From: Bacteroidaceae bacterium
GTDB lineage: Bacteria; Bacteroidota; Bacteroidia; Bacteroidales; Bacteroidaceae
Length of the DNA stretch: 49,608 nucleotides
Reading direction: 5' to 3'
Assembly: GCA_016291905.1 (NCBI GenBank)
Contig: JAEEZS010000033.1
Location: 1-49,608 of the forward strand
Made by a program: the position numbers and the translations under genes. The notes under the pieces were generated by a model. It saw only the letters and a list, made by a program, of their open reading frames with translations, ran no database searches and was not told the origin of the DNA. Below, one piece after another: positions 20,101 through 28,843 of the stretch. The first letter of the stretch is position 1. Each line of letters starts with the position of its first letter.

Positions 20101-20998
20101 CCTCCTCGCGGTGGACAAGGATAGTCTCAACGCCAGAATCCAAAATCTCGTTCACGGCATCCTCGTCGATAAGGGTTTCACGCTCGAAGAGGATTTCGTT
20201 ACGCTCGATGGAAACCACCTCGCCCGTGTCGGCATCGACGAAGTCCTCGACGCGCACCTTGATGATACGTGCAGCCAGCTTGCGGCCTACGCACTCCTTC
20301 AGCGTGGCCTTGGAAACGCGCACCTCCTCGGCCAGGTTGAATATCTGAAGGATGTCCTTATCGGTTTCGAAGCCGATAGCACGCAGCAGCGTCGTGACGG
20401 GGAGTTTCTTCTTACGGTCGATGTAGGCATACATCACATTGTTGATGTCCGTAGCAAACTCAATCCACGAACCCTTGAAGGGGATGATACGGGCGGAATA
20501 GAGCGGGGTGCCGTTGGCGTGTACGCTCTGTCCGAAGAAGACGCCCGGAGAGCGGTGCAGCTGCGACACGACCACGCGCTCAGCGCCGTTGATGACAAAT
20601 GTTCCCTGCTCCGTCATGTAGGGGATGGAGCCGAGATAGACGTCCTGGATGACGGTATCGAAGTCCTCATGGTCGGGGTCTGTGCAATAGAGCTTCAGCT
20701 TGGCCTTGAGGGGTACGTTATAGGTGAGTCCCTGCTCCAGGCACTCGCGGATGGAGTAGCGGGGCGGGTCGATATAATAGTCAAGAAACTCAAGGACGAA
20801 GTTGTTGCGGGTGTCGGCGATAGGGAAGTTCTCCGAGAACACCTTGTACAGACCGTCGTTCTTGCGCTTCTCAGGGGGAGTGTCTAATTGGAGAAAGTCT
20901 TTGAATGACTTCAACTGCACTTCCAGGAAGTCGGGGCATGAAACCGGCTTCTTGATGGAAGCAAAATTAATGCGCGGTTGGGTGGTAGTGGAAGACAT
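17186..20998 (-). CDS. rpoB: DNA-directed RNA polymerase subunit beta
   Basis: 1270 residues from the ATG at 20998 ([15 protein letters not shown]). The open frame extends 13 codons further upstream, but that part has no family resemblance. The rifampicin-binding region is wild type: [20 protein letters not shown] followed by ALGPGG, with the residues equivalent to E. coli Asp516, His526 and Ser531 all present. Subunit of core RNA polymerase with rpoC downstream. An intrinsic terminator-like hairpin stands between rplL and this gene and probably sets the ratio of polymerase to ribosomal protein. Confidence 0.99.
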   Translation of the reverse strand: MSSTTTQPRINFASIKKPVSCPDFLEVQLKSFKDFLQLDTPPEKRKNDGLYKVFSENFPIADTRNNFVLEFLDYYIDPPRYSIRECLEQGLTYNVPLKAKLKLYCTDPDHEDFDTVIQDVYLGSIPYMTEQGTFVINGAERVVVSQLHRSPGVFFGQSVHANGTPLYSARIIPFKGSWIEFATDINNVMYAYIDRKKKLPVTTLLRAIGFETDKDILQIFNLAEEVRVSKATLKECVGRKLAARIIKVRVEDFVDADTGEVVSIERNEILFERETLIDEDAVNEILDSGVETILVHREEAGQSDYSIIFNTLNKDTSNSEKEAVLYIYRQLRNADPADDATAREVINNLFFSEKRYDLGEVGRYRMNKKLNLTTDISVGVLTKEDIIEIIKYLIELVNSKAVVDDIDHLSNRRVRTVGEQLANQFAVGLARMSRTIRERMNVRDNEVFTPTDLINAKTVSSVINSFFGTNALSQFMDQTNPLAEITHKRRMSALGPGGLSRERAGFEVRDVHYTHYGRLCPIETPEGPNIGLISSLCIYAKINDLGFISTPYRKVADGVVDLSDEGLVYLTAEEEEDKIIAQGNAPLDDNGKFIRNKVKARLDADFPVVDPDEVDLMDVSPQQIASIAAALIPFLEHDDANRALMGSNMMRQAVPLMRTESPIVGTGVEKQLCEDSRTQLVAEGDGVVEYVDAATIRILYDRTEDEEFVSFDPALKEHKIPKFQRTNQNMTVDLRPICEKGQRVKKGEILTEGYSTANGELALGKNLLVAYMPWKGYNYEDAIVLNERIVREDILTSVHVEELSLEVRETKRGLEELTSDIPNVSEDATKNLDENGIIRIGACVEPGDILIGKITPKGESDPSPEEKLLRAIFGDKAGDVKDASLKASPSLKGVVIDKRLYSRAIKTRSSKLADKALMPRIDEEFDERASELKTILVKKLQMLTEGHTSMGVKDYVGVDVLPKGAKFSKSALEGLDYTSIQLSRWTNDEHANQLISQLIINYLRKYKELDAEIKRKKFAITIGDELPSGIIQMAKVYIAKKRKIGVGDKMAGRHGNKGIVSRVVRQEDMPFLEDGTPVDIVLNPLGVPSRMNIGQIFEAVLGHAGRKLGVKFATPIFDGATIDDLSEWTDKAGLPRYGKTYIYNGETGERFDQPATVGVTYMLKLGHMVEDKMHARSIGPYSLITQQPLGGKAQFGGQRFGEMEVWALEAFGAAHILQEILTIKSDDVTGRSKAYEAIVKGDPLPTPGIPESLNVLLHELSGLGLRVTLE

Positions 20999-21037
20999 TT
21001 GGGTTAAGATTAAAGTATCTAAAATTGAATTAGGCAC

Positions 21038-21073
21038 AAAAAGGTTAAGAACCCCAAACGGGGATTCTTAACC
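21038..21073 (-). terminator. rplL-rpoB intergenic intrinsic terminator/attenuator
   Basis: GGTTAAGAA (21043-21051) pairs with TTCTTAACC (21065-21073), with an inner CCCC/GGGG stem and a 4-base loop. On the minus strand it is followed by TTTTT (21042-21038). A strong stem plus T-tract inside an essential operon suggests partial termination before rpoB. Confidence 0.8.
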
Positions 21074-21098
21074 GTTTACCTGATAAACAGGCTGGCAA

Positions 21099-21473
21099 TT
21101 ACTTGAGTTCGACCTCAGCGCCAACCTCTTCGAGAGCCTTCTTGAGGTTCTCAGCTTCGTCCTTCGGAAGACCTTCCTTGACAACGCTGGGAGCAGCGTC
21201 AACGAGATCCTTAGCTTCCTTCAGGCCAAGACCGCAAGATTCCTTGACAGCCTTCACAACCTGCAGCTTGTTAGCACCAGCAGCCTTCAGGACGACGTCG
21301 AAGTTCGTCTTTTCCTCTTCGGCAGCAGCAGCGCCTTCGGCGGGACCTGCAACGACAACGGCAGCAGCAGCGGGTTCAATACCATATTCATCCTTAAGGA
21401 TTGCAGCGAGTTCGTTAACTTCCTTAACGGTCAGGTTAACCAATTGTTCAGCTAAAGCTTTTAAATCAGCCAT
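21099..21473 (-). CDS. rplL: 50S ribosomal protein bL12 (L7/L12)
   Basis: 124 residues. Helical N-terminal dimerisation part, an Ala/Gly-rich hinge ([20 protein letters not shown]), and the highly conserved C-terminal domain ([20 protein letters not shown]) that binds translation factors. Stalk protein of the large subunit, next to its anchor rplJ as in most bacteria. Confidence 0.98.
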   Translation of the reverse strand: MADLKALAEQLVNLTVKEVNELAAILKDEYGIEPAAAAVVVAGPAEGAAAAEEEKTNFDVVLKAAGANKLQVVKAVKESCGLGLKEAKDLVDAAPSVVKEGLPKDEAENLKKALEEVGAEVELK

Positions 21474-21527
21474 TTTACTATAATTTTTTGTTTGTTCTTT
21501 TATTTAATTTAATCTCTCAAATTACCA

Positions 21528-22073
21528 TCATGCCTCAGCGGCAGGGGTCTCGGCAGCAGCCTCCTCGGCTTTCTCTGCCTTGTTCTGGAGGGCGGAGACG
21601 ATGTTGCGAATCGGCGACTGCAACAGGGCGATGACGTCGGCGATAAGCTCATTCTTGCTCTTGATGCTGGCGAGGACGGTCAGCTGGTCGGCACCCACGT
21701 AGAAGCCCTGCTCAGCATAAGCGGCCTTGAGGGCGGGGGTAGTCTTCTTCTTGCTGGCGTATTCCTGGAGCAGCTTGCCCGGAACGTTAGCTGTTTCCGT
21801 GAAGAAAATAGCGGTTGTACCTTTCAGTGAATCATAAAGAGGGGAATAGTCCACATCCAGGGCTTCGAAAGCCTTGTGGAGGAGCGTATTCTTTGCAACG
21901 ACCATCTTGATGTTCGACTTGAAGCACTTACGACGCAGCTCGCTCGTGGCAACGGAATCGAGAGCCGTTACGTCGACGAGGTAGAAGTGAGGATAAGCGC
22001 TAATCGTCTCTTTCAACTGGTCTATCACAGCCACCTTACGTGAGGGGAAGGGTTTTTCTTTTCTCATATTCAT
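21528..22073 (-). CDS. rplJ: 50S ribosomal protein uL10
   Basis: 181 residues (or 179 from the second ATG at 22067, MRKEKPFPS, which may be the true start). Contains the family pattern HFYLVDVTALDSVATSELRR and KNTLLHKAFE ... LKGTTAIFF. It anchors the L7/L12 dimers on 23S rRNA. In other bacteria it binds its own leader to autoregulate; I did not identify that structure in the short gap here. Confidence 0.97.
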   Translation of the reverse strand: MNMRKEKPFPSRKVAVIDQLKETISAYPHFYLVDVTALDSVATSELRRKCFKSNIKMVVAKNTLLHKAFEALDVDYSPLYDSLKGTTAIFFTETANVPGKLLQEYASKKKTTPALKAAYAEQGFYVGADQLTVLASIKSKNELIADVIALLQSPIRNIVSALQNKAEKAEEAAAETPAAEA

Positions 22074-22088
22074 AGCTGTACCCTTTCT

Positions 22089-22787
22089 TTAGTTTTCATC
22101 GCATGACTTGGGATCAACCTTGATACCCTTGCTCATGGTACTTGAAAGATAAATGCTCTTGATGTATGTGCCCTTGGCAGCGCTCGGTTTCAGCTTGATG
22201 ATTGTAGCAATGAATTCCTTAGCGTTCTCGAAGATCTTCTCAGGGGCGAAGGAGACCTTACCGATGGACGTGTGCACGATACCGGCCTTGTCCACCTTAA
22301 AGTCAATCTTACCCTGCTTCACTTCTTTCACTGCCTTGGCAATGTCCATAGTGACTGTACCGCTCTTGGGGTTAGGCATCAGTCCGCGGGGACCGAGGAT
22401 GCGACCCAGAGCGCCAATCTTACCCATGATGGAGGGCATCGTGATGATGACATCAACGTCTGTCCAGCCCCCCTTTATCTTCTCGATATATTCGTCGAGA
22501 CCTACATAGTCAGCACCGGCTTCCTTTGCAGCAGCCTCCTGGTCGGGGGTGCAGAGTGCGAGGACCCTGACGACCTTGCCCGTACCGTTGGGGAGGGAGA
22601 CCACGCCACGTACCATCTGGTTGGCCTTACGAGGGTCAACACCCAGACGGACGTCAATATCGACGGAAGCGTCGAACTTGGTGGTGGAGATTTCCTTCAC
22701 CAGTGCGGAAGCTTCCTTCAGCGTGTACACTTTCCCTGCTTCAATCTTTGCAGCGGCCAACTTCTGGTTTTTTGTCAGTTTACCCAT
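22089..22787 (-). CDS. rplA: 50S ribosomal protein uL1
   Basis: 232 residues with the L1 signature ([20 protein letters not shown]) and a typical N-terminus ([16 protein letters not shown]). Forms the L1 stalk and releases E-site tRNA. It follows rplK by 15 bases, the usual operon pair. Confidence 0.98.
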   Translation of the reverse strand: MGKLTKNQKLAAAKIEAGKVYTLKEASALVKEISTTKFDASVDIDVRLGVDPRKANQMVRGVVSLPNGTGKVVRVLALCTPDQEAAAKEAGADYVGLDEYIEKIKGGWTDVDVIITMPSIMGKIGALGRILGPRGLMPNPKSGTVTMDIAKAVKEVKQGKIDFKVDKAGIVHTSIGKVSFAPEKIFENAKEFIATIIKLKPSAAKGTYIKSIYLSSTMSKGIKVDPKSCDEN

Positions 22788-22802
22788 TTCAATTGAAGTT
22801 AA

Positions 22803-23246
22803 TTAGTTAGTACCGGGAAATTCACCTTTAACACTGATACCCATGCTCCGGGCCGTACCGGCAACCATCTTCATGGCTGACTCCACGGTGAAGCAGTTCA
22901 GGTCGACCATCTTGTCCTGTGCAATGGTGCGCACCTGATCCCAAGTGATCGATGCCACCTTGTTGCGGTTAGGCTCTGACGATCCGCCCTTGGCCTTGCT
23001 TGCCTCAAGCAGCTGAATAGCCACGGGGGGAGTCTTGATGACAAAGTCGAAGGACTTGTCGACGTAGAACGTAATGATAACAGGCAGGATTTTCCCTCCC
23101 TTGTCCTGGGTTCTGGCATTGAATTGCTTGCAAAATTCCATGATGTTCAGACCCTTCGAACCGAGAGCCGGTCCTACGGGAGGAGCAGGATTTGCAGCGC
23201 CACCTTTAATCTGTAGTTTGATTATTCCAGCAACTTCTTTAGCCAT
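22803..23246 (-). CDS. rplK: 50S ribosomal protein uL11
   Basis: 147 residues with the L11 pattern: [33 protein letters not shown] and the C-terminal rRNA-binding part ending in [10 protein letters not shown]. Part of the GTPase-associated centre. Lies between nusG and rplA as expected. Confidence 0.98.
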   Translation of the reverse strand: MAKEVAGIIKLQIKGGAANPAPPVGPALGSKGLNIMEFCKQFNARTQDKGGKILPVIITFYVDKSFDFVIKTPPVAIQLLEASKAKGGSSEPNRNKVASITWDQVRTIAQDKMVDLNCFTVESAMKMVAGTARSMGISVKGEFPGTN

Positions 23247-23311
23247 TTTTAATTGTTTTATTTAGGGAATTTATAAAAAGGACGGGCGCGCGCGTCGTAA
23301 CACCATGCGTG

Positions 23312-23860
23312 CTATTCCTTTTCTACTTGCATAAAGCCAAGCTCGATGGGCGTTTTGCGCCCAAAGATCTTCACAGTGACTTTCAGTTTCCGTTTTTCGG
23401 TGTTGACCTCTTCAATGATTCCACTGAATCCTTGGAAGGGGCCGTAGTTCACCTTCACGGGTTCCCCGACGGTGTAGTCGACGATGGGTTCATCGTCAGC
23501 CTCCTGCAGCTCGTCGACGGTTCCCAGCAAGCGATTGACTTCGGCGGGACGGAGGGGCACCGGATTGTTCAGGTTTGGCAGGAAGCCCAAGACGTTGGGC
23601 ATGAAGCGCAAACGCGACGCAATCTCGCCTGTCAGTGCCACTTCGACAAGGACGTAGCCGGGAAGATAGTTGCGTTCCTTAATGACTTTCTTGCCATTGC
23701 GGACCTGCATCACCTTCTCGGTAGGGATAAGAACCTGCGACACGTGCTGGCCAAGGTCGCTGTGGGCACATTCGTAGTCGATGTACTCCTTGACCTTGCC
23801 CTCCTTGCCGCTGATGGCGCGGAGCACGTACCATTTTCTTTCCACTGTCTCTTCAGCCAT
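23312..23860 (-). CDS. nusG: Transcription termination/antitermination factor NusG
   Basis: 182 residues. NGN domain (KWYVLRAISGKEGKVKEYID) followed by the KOW domain (GEPVKVNYGPFQGFSGIIEE). Binds RNA polymerase and couples it to Rho or the ribosome. Located directly after secE, the nearly universal pair. Confidence 0.97.
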   Translation of the reverse strand: MAEETVERKWYVLRAISGKEGKVKEYIDYECAHSDLGQHVSQVLIPTEKVMQVRNGKKVIKERNYLPGYVLVEVALTGEIASRLRFMPNVLGFLPNLNNPVPLRPAEVNRLLGTVDELQEADDEPIVDYTVGEPVKVNYGPFQGFSGIIEEVNTEKRKLKVTVKIFGRKTPIELGFMQVEKE

Positions 23861-23871
23861 TTGTCACACTT

Positions 23872-24063
23872 TTAACGCGGATAAATGAATTCCATTAATC
23901 CTTGGAACACCTGATCCATCGCAAAGACCAGCAGGGCAATCAAAAGGGAAGCTTCAAGTACAAGGATTGCGCTGCTTGTCAACTCGGAAAATGTCGGCCA
24001 TGTAACTTTATGGACAAGTTCGTTGTAAGATTCTTTGCAAGCTGTTGCTAATTTCTTAAACAT
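23872..24063 (-). CDS. secE: Preprotein translocase subunit SecE
   Basis: 63 residues from ATG 24063 (MFKKLATACKESYNEL). The longer open frame would begin inside the tRNA-Trp region and is not credible. Amphipathic helix with the conserved KVTWPTFSEL segment, then one membrane span (about residues 35-56). Essential SecYEG component. Sits between tRNA-Trp and nusG. Confidence 0.95.
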   Translation of the reverse strand: MFKKLATACKESYNELVHKVTWPTFSELTSSAILVLEASLLIALLVFAMDQVFQGLMEFIYPR

Positions 24064-24083
24064 AGTCTTATTTTTATCTTTTG

Positions 24084-24154
24084 CAGGGGTGGCAGGAATC
24101 GAACCCACATTGACGGTTTTGGAGACCGCTGTTCTACCGTTGAACTACACCCCT
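24084..24154 (-). tRNA. tRNA-Trp (CCA)
   Basis: On the minus strand a 71-base cloverleaf: acceptor AGGGGTG/CACCCCT, anticodon loop CTCCAAA with anticodon CCA, T-loop TTCGATT. The terminal CCA is not encoded. Placed between tuf and secE, as in other Bacteroidota. Confidence 0.96.
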
Positions 24155-24161
24155 GAGATGT

Positions 24162-24185
24162 CAGTTCCTCCCGAAGGAGGAACTG
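24162..24185 (-). other. Perfect 10-bp hairpin with UUCG loop between tuf and tRNA-Trp
   Basis: On the minus strand CAGTTCCTCC, loop TTCG, GGAGGAACTG. A very stable C(UUCG)G hairpin with no T-tract, directly after tuf and 7 bases before the tRNA. More likely an mRNA 3'-end stabiliser or processing signal than a full terminator. Confidence 0.6.
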
Positions 24186-24211
24186 CGCATACTCCTTTAT
24201 GGGTTGACGAA

Positions 24212-25396
<1,185 letters not shown>

Positions 25397-25437
25397 AGCT
25401 TTGTTTCTTTTTAACTAGTTATTAAATAAATCAATCG

Positions 25438-25509
<72 letters not shown>

Positions 25510-25524
25510 AACATCAATCGTGAG

Positions 25525-25597
25525 AGCGGAAGACGGGACTCAAACCCGCGACCCTCAGCTTGGAAGGCTAATGCTCTATCAACTGAGCTACTTCCGC
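25525..25597 (-). tRNA. tRNA-Gly (TCC)
   Basis: 73 bases on the minus strand: acceptor GCGGAAG/CTTCCGC, D-arm AGCTCAGTTGATAGAGC, anticodon loop CTTCCAA (anticodon TCC), T-loop TTTGAGT. Confidence 0.96.
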
Positions 25598-25612
25598 AAC
25601 TCTCCTCATGCG

Positions 25613-25695
25613 TGGGTGAAGATGGATTCGAACCACCGAAGTCGATAGACAGCAGATTTACAGTCTGCCCCATTTGGCCACTCTGGAATTCACCC
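25613..25695 (-). tRNA. tRNA-Tyr (GTA)
   Basis: 83 bases on the minus strand with a long variable arm, as class II tRNAs have: acceptor GGGTGAA/TTCACCC, anticodon loop CTGTAAA (anticodon GTA), T-loop TTCGAAT. First gene of the tRNA-tuf transcript. Confidence 0.96.
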
Positions 25696-25752
25696 ATTGC
25701 TTGATGTTCAACTACTTTCAGTAAGTAAAGATCTCATTTCCGCAGTAAAAAT

Positions 25753-25788
25753 GCAGCCGTTTCACGGCTTTTTATGCGAAACGGCTGC
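25753..25788. repeat. 11-bp inverted repeat overlapping the tRNA-operon start site
   Basis: GCAGCCGTTTC (25753-25763) and GAAACGGCTGC (25778-25788) are perfectly inverted, 14 bases apart. The right arm shares its last base with the -7 element and covers the expected start of transcription. An internal hairpin AGCCG-TTTCA-CGGCT also forms. Confidence 0.7.
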
Positions 25789-25818
25789 AAAGGTAGATAC
25801 TTTTTTTCTATACACAAA
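25788..25818 (-). promoter_or_regulatory. Promoter of the tRNA-Tyr/Gly/Thr-tuf operon
   Basis: On the minus strand TTTG (25818-25815), exactly 19 bases, then TACCTTTG (25795-25788): a perfect Bacteroidota sigma-ABfr type promoter. Confidence 0.85.
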
Positions 25819-25836
25819 AACTTTTTGCGATTTTTT

Positions 25837-26136
25837 TCATTTTCCCCGTGTTTTTTCCTTGAATTTCTGGAGTTGCTTCTGCAAAGCCTCCAGCGACACG
25901 TCCACGCTCTCCTCAAAAGAGTCGCAGACCTTCGAGGCGAAAAACTCCTCGTTCTTCACTTTCACCCTGATGTCGGCCTCCTTGTTCATGGCCGTTTCGG
26001 GCTTGACGACCTTCAGGGTCACTTCCACGGCGTCGATGTCGTCGTAGAACCGCTGCAGCTTGGCAGCCTTCTTCTCGATGAAACCCTGCAACTGTTCCGT
26101 TGCGTCGAAATGAATTGCTTGAATTCTGATGTCCAT
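25837..26136 (-). CDS. hpf: Ribosome hibernation-promoting factor, short HPF/RaiA family
   Basis: 99 residues: MDIRIQAIHFDATEQLQGFI, KLQRFYDDIDAVEVTLKVV, then VKNEEFFASKVCDSFEESVD, the beta-alpha-beta-beta-beta-alpha pattern of the family. The length fits the short form without the dimerising tail. Binds the 30S decoding region in stationary phase. Unusually for this phylum it has a strong Shine-Dalgarno sequence. Located between the recombinase gene and the tRNA operon, a typical Bacteroidota position. Confidence 0.92.
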   Translation of the reverse strand: MDIRIQAIHFDATEQLQGFIEKKAAKLQRFYDDIDAVEVTLKVVKPETAMNKEADIRVKVKNEEFFASKVCDSFEESVDVSLEALQKQLQKFKEKTRGK

Positions 26137-26141
26137 AATGT

Positions 26142-26148
26142 ACCTCCT
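26142..26148 (-). promoter_or_regulatory. Strong Shine-Dalgarno sequence of hpf
   Basis: On the minus strand AGGAGGT (within AAAGGAGGTA), 5 bases before the hpf ATG. Almost none of the other genes in the window has a comparable site. Confidence 0.7.
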
Positions 26149-26226
26149 TTTTCTTTATGCCTGAGCTTCGTTGCCTCGGCAGGGGTTAAACTTATCTGTA
26201 TCTATAACGTATTTCTTCACCTATTA

Positions 26227-27123
26227 TTATTTACGCGCGCGCGGGTGAGCCTTGCTGTAAGCATTCTTTAACTCTTCGAACGTCGTGTGCGTGTATATCT
26301 CGGTCGTTGCCACGCTCTCGTGCCCCAGCAGCTCCTTCACCGCCTCCAGCTCGGCGTCGTGGTTCAGCATGGTGGTGGCAAACGTGTGGCGCAGCACGTG
26401 GGGGCTCCGTTTCTTTATCGACGTCACCTTCGTCAGGTTGCGCCTCACCATCGTGTACACCCAGGCGTCCGTCACGCGCCGTCCGTCCTTCTGCACGAAC
26501 AGGGCGCCGTCCTCCGCCTCCGTCACCTCGCGCCCCTTCTCGTCCATGTAGGCCCTGAGGGCGCTGCCCAGCTCGTCGCCGAAGGGGATGAGGCGTTGCT
26601 TGTTGCGCTTGCCCGTCACCTTGATTTGCCGTCGGTAGAAGTCCACGTCGCCCTCGTCGAGGCCCACCAGCTCGGCGCGGCGCATGCCCGTCTCGTAGAA
26701 GAGCTGGATGATGAGCCTGTCGCGCTCGCCCTCAAAGCCCTCGCCGAAGTCTGTGTCGTCGAGCAGGCGGTTCATCTCCTCCTCGCGCAGGAACGCCGGC
26801 AGCGGCTTGCGTTTCTTCGGGCCCCGTACCGTCTGCATGGGCGACACCTCCACTACCCCCTTGCGCAGCAGGTAGCGGTAGAACGAGCGCAGGGCGCTCA
26901 GCCTCCGGTTCACCGACGTCTCCTTCTGCCCGGCCTCCATCATCTCCATCGTCCAGTTCCTCACGTTGTCGGCGTCAGCCGTTGCCAGCGTCAGGTCCGC
27001 ATCCGTGCGGCGGAGATAGGCCTCGAATTCGTTCAGGTCCATCTCGTAACTCTGCACGGTCCTGGGCGAGTAGGCGCGCTCAAGACGCAGATAATCAATG
27101 AATGAATCTATCAGCGCAGACAT
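26227..27123 (-). CDS. xerC: XerC/XerD-type tyrosine recombinase
   Basis: 298 residues from ATG 27123 (a GTG one codon upstream is possible). N-terminal SAM-like core-binding domain (residues 1-90), then the catalytic domain with the expected residues: Arg in GMRRAEL, Lys in VTGKRNKQR, HVLRH, the second His in LGHES, and the Tyr nucleophile in TEIYTHT. Length and position (downstream of rpsU, upstream of hpf) fit the chromosomal XerC/D dimer-resolution recombinase, not a phage or transposon integrase. I cannot separate XerC from XerD by eye. Confidence 0.9.
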   Translation of the reverse strand: MSALIDSFIDYLRLERAYSPRTVQSYEMDLNEFEAYLRRTDADLTLATADADNVRNWTMEMMEAGQKETSVNRRLSALRSFYRYLLRKGVVEVSPMQTVRGPKKRKPLPAFLREEEMNRLLDDTDFGEGFEGERDRLIIQLFYETGMRRAELVGLDEGDVDFYRRQIKVTGKRNKQRLIPFGDELGSALRAYMDEKGREVTEAEDGALFVQKDGRRVTDAWVYTMVRRNLTKVTSIKKRSPHVLRHTFATTMLNHDAELEAVKELLGHESVATTEIYTHTTFEELKNAYSKAHPRARK

Positions 27124-27173
27124 CACCTTGGAAAATCTGCGACTAATATACTCACTTTTTTTAAAACGACAAA

Positions 27174-27201
27174 AAAAACGAGGAATTTTTTATTCCTCGT
27201 T
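27174..27201 (-). terminator. rpsU terminator overlapping its stop codon
   Basis: On the minus strand AACGAGGAAT, loop AAAAA, ATTCCTCGTT, then a run of T. The 5' arm is formed by the last rpsU codons and the stop (N-E-E-stop), so translation termination and transcription termination are physically coupled. Confidence 0.85.
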
Positions 27202-27381
27202 CTGGCGAAGCTGCTGTACGTAGATGGCTTTCTCCATCTTCAGCCTCTTGATTTCCGACGGTTTGTCGAACTGCTGCCTGCGGCGGAGTTCCTTGACGAC
27301 GCCGGTTTTCTCAAACTTCCTCTTAAACTTCTTGAGAGCTCTTTCAATGTTCTCGCCCTCTTTTACGGGTACTACGATCAT
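27190..27381 (-). CDS. rpsU: 30S ribosomal protein bS21
   Basis: 63 residues: MIVVPVKEGENIERALKKFK followed by basic helices, typical of bS21. In Bacteroidota bS21 helps to hide the anti-Shine-Dalgarno end of 16S rRNA. No Shine-Dalgarno sequence precedes this copy. It has a consensus promoter and its own terminator. Confidence 0.97.
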   Translation of the reverse strand: MIVVPVKEGENIERALKKFKRKFEKTGVVKELRRRQQFDKPSEIKRLKMEKAIYVQQLRQNEE

Positions 27382-27459
27382 GTTTTTGTTTTACTGTTTA
27401 TATTGTTATAACTTCGTCTTTTACGTCAGCCGTCGGGCCATGCCGCGACTTTAGCGGCG

Positions 27460-27490
27460 CAAAATTACTGCAAAAAAAGTTAACAACAAA
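27460..27490 (-). promoter_or_regulatory. rpsU promoter
   Basis: On the minus strand TTTG (27490-27487), exactly 19 bases, TAATTTTG (27467-27460), about 79 bases before the rpsU ATG. Confidence 0.8.
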
Positions 27491-27609
27491 AAATTCTTCA
27501 ACTTTTTTTCCCGTAAGCGCAAAACGAGGCCGATTTCCGTCCTCTCCGGCTCATTTTAAATAATGTACGCGCGCGAGAGGGCCACCATTGGCAGACCGTA
27601 CCGATGCAA

Positions 27610-28326
27610 TCAGAATCCCAAAGCGACGCCCACCGTCATCAGTCCGAACTTGGGCGAGCCCGTATGCTGGGGCACAACGGCGTATTGCGAGGGGTAGTAG
27701 CGGAAGTAAACGCCCAGGAAGTTGTTATACGTCAGCGTGGCCATCAGGCTGTAGGTGAACGGGGTGAGCTCGGCCTTCTTCATCGTGATGTCCGTGTAGA
27801 TGTTGTCCTTCTGCGTGTTGTAGGTCGTTTGCCCCCAGAGGTTTGCCTGCAGATTGACGCCCAGGCCGACGGATGCCTTGCCAAAAAACCCCTTCAGCAG
27901 GATAGGAGCGCTGAAGCCCCAGGCATTGATGGACGACGACGTGTCGTCATACGAATTTGCCCACGAGGAGAACTTGCCCGAAAACACCCGCTTGTCGTCA
28001 TCCAGCATGAAGTACGAAGACCTTGATGCAATTTCCATTGTTTCGAAGTCGATGCCGGCCTCGATGCCGACCCATGCGAAAGGACGATAGCTCAGTTCAA
28101 CGAGATTCACGAAGAACTCCCCAGAGTGCCACTTCCACGGCAGGAAGTCGTCGGAGGTCACATGGCCAAAGCCAATGCCTATATGGGATACCACGTCAAA
28201 CTGGAACTTGCCGTCGGAGCTGGTATAGACGACATCTTCAGGACTGGAATATTCATTTTCATCCTCCTGTGCAAAGGCTGCCGAGCCCATCATCAGGCAC
28301 AGAGCCGCAAACAATAACTTTTTCAT
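27610..28326 (-). CDS. Small outer-membrane beta-barrel protein of unknown function
   Basis: 238 residues from ATG 28326, chosen because a clear signal peptide begins there (MKKLLFAALCLMMGSAAFAQ); the open frame extends upstream but into non-coding sequence. The mature part is a series of alternating amphipathic strands (FQFDVVSHIGIGFGHV, YSLMATLTYNNFLGVYFRYY) and ends in Phe (MTVGVALGF), the usual last residue of outer-membrane barrels. Predicted 8 to 10 strands. No family name recognised and no partner gene adjacent. Confidence 0.75.
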   Translation of the reverse strand: MKKLLFAALCLMMGSAAFAQEDENEYSSPEDVVYTSSDGKFQFDVVSHIGIGFGHVTSDDFLPWKWHSGEFFVNLVELSYRPFAWVGIEAGIDFETMEIASRSSYFMLDDDKRVFSGKFSSWANSYDDTSSSINAWGFSAPILLKGFFGKASVGLGVNLQANLWGQTTYNTQKDNIYTDITMKKAELTPFTYSLMATLTYNNFLGVYFRYYPSQYAVVPQHTGSPKFGLMTVGVALGF

Positions 28327-28388
28327 TTTCAATTTGTTTTTAAGATTAATACCTATTTGTTTTTTTGAAAAATGCATTTTTTCGGCCG

Positions 28389-28396
28389 CAAAGATA
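28389..28396 (-). promoter_or_regulatory. -7 element TATCTTTG of the beta-barrel gene
   Basis: TATCTTTG on the minus strand, 62 bases before ATG 28326, followed by GCGGCCGAAAA, the same downstream context as the Fic and LRR gene promoters. No correctly spaced TTTG. Confidence 0.55.
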
Positions 28397-28560
28397 CACA
28401 AGATTTCCCAAAGCTGTTCACAATTCACCCATTTTTTCACCCTTCAGGCGGGAGAGCGTGTGTAGCACTCCCCATCGTTTTTCGTAAGAGTTTGTGGTTG
28501 TGATAGTTCAAGCATTTTCGGGTGAAAGTTTAAGTGTTAGGTTTTAGTTTATTACCACCA

Positions 28561-28592
28561 CAAAGATACTGATTTTCCGCGACATTAGCAAA
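28561..28592 (-). promoter_or_regulatory. Consensus minus-strand promoter far upstream of the beta-barrel gene
   Basis: On the minus strand TTTG (28592-28589), 20 bases, TATCTTTG (28568-28561). It would produce either a ~235-base leader for the gene at 28326 or a separate small RNA. A 23-codon open frame (28515-28444) lies within that leader. Confidence 0.6.
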
Positions 28593-28647
28593 CTTTTTCT
28601 GCCAAAATAACGCAGTGGAATAAAAAATTATCGCACTGCGCTACGGT

Positions 28648-28687
28648 GCCAGCCCACTGGGCTAGGAAATTAGCCCAGTGGGCTGGC
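28648..28687. repeat. Perfect 17-bp hairpin with 6-base loop
   Basis: GCCAGCCCACTGGGCTA (28648-28664), loop GGAAAT, TAGCCCAGTGGGCTGGC (28671-28687). Each arm is itself a near palindrome (AGCCCA-x-TGGGCT), so the DNA can also form two small cruciforms. There is no T-tract and no gene ends nearby, so it is not an ordinary terminator. Confidence 0.85.
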
Positions 28688-28843
28688 GCGCCCCAGATTT
28701 TAACATTCGGCGTAGCCGAGGCAATGCCTCCCTATCCCGGCATGACGAGTATGCCTGACCGCACACTCATTTCTAACACTTTCACCGACAGCGAGTTAAA
28801 ATATTAACAAAATAAATCGTCTGACTAACAACGCATTGAGAGA

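Noticed and set aside
26227..27123. Tyrosine recombinase as a sign of an integrated element
   Set aside because: It lies in the conserved rpsU-recombinase-hpf-tRNA-tuf order, has the length of XerC/D and no att-like repeats around the tRNAs, so it is best read as the housekeeping enzyme.
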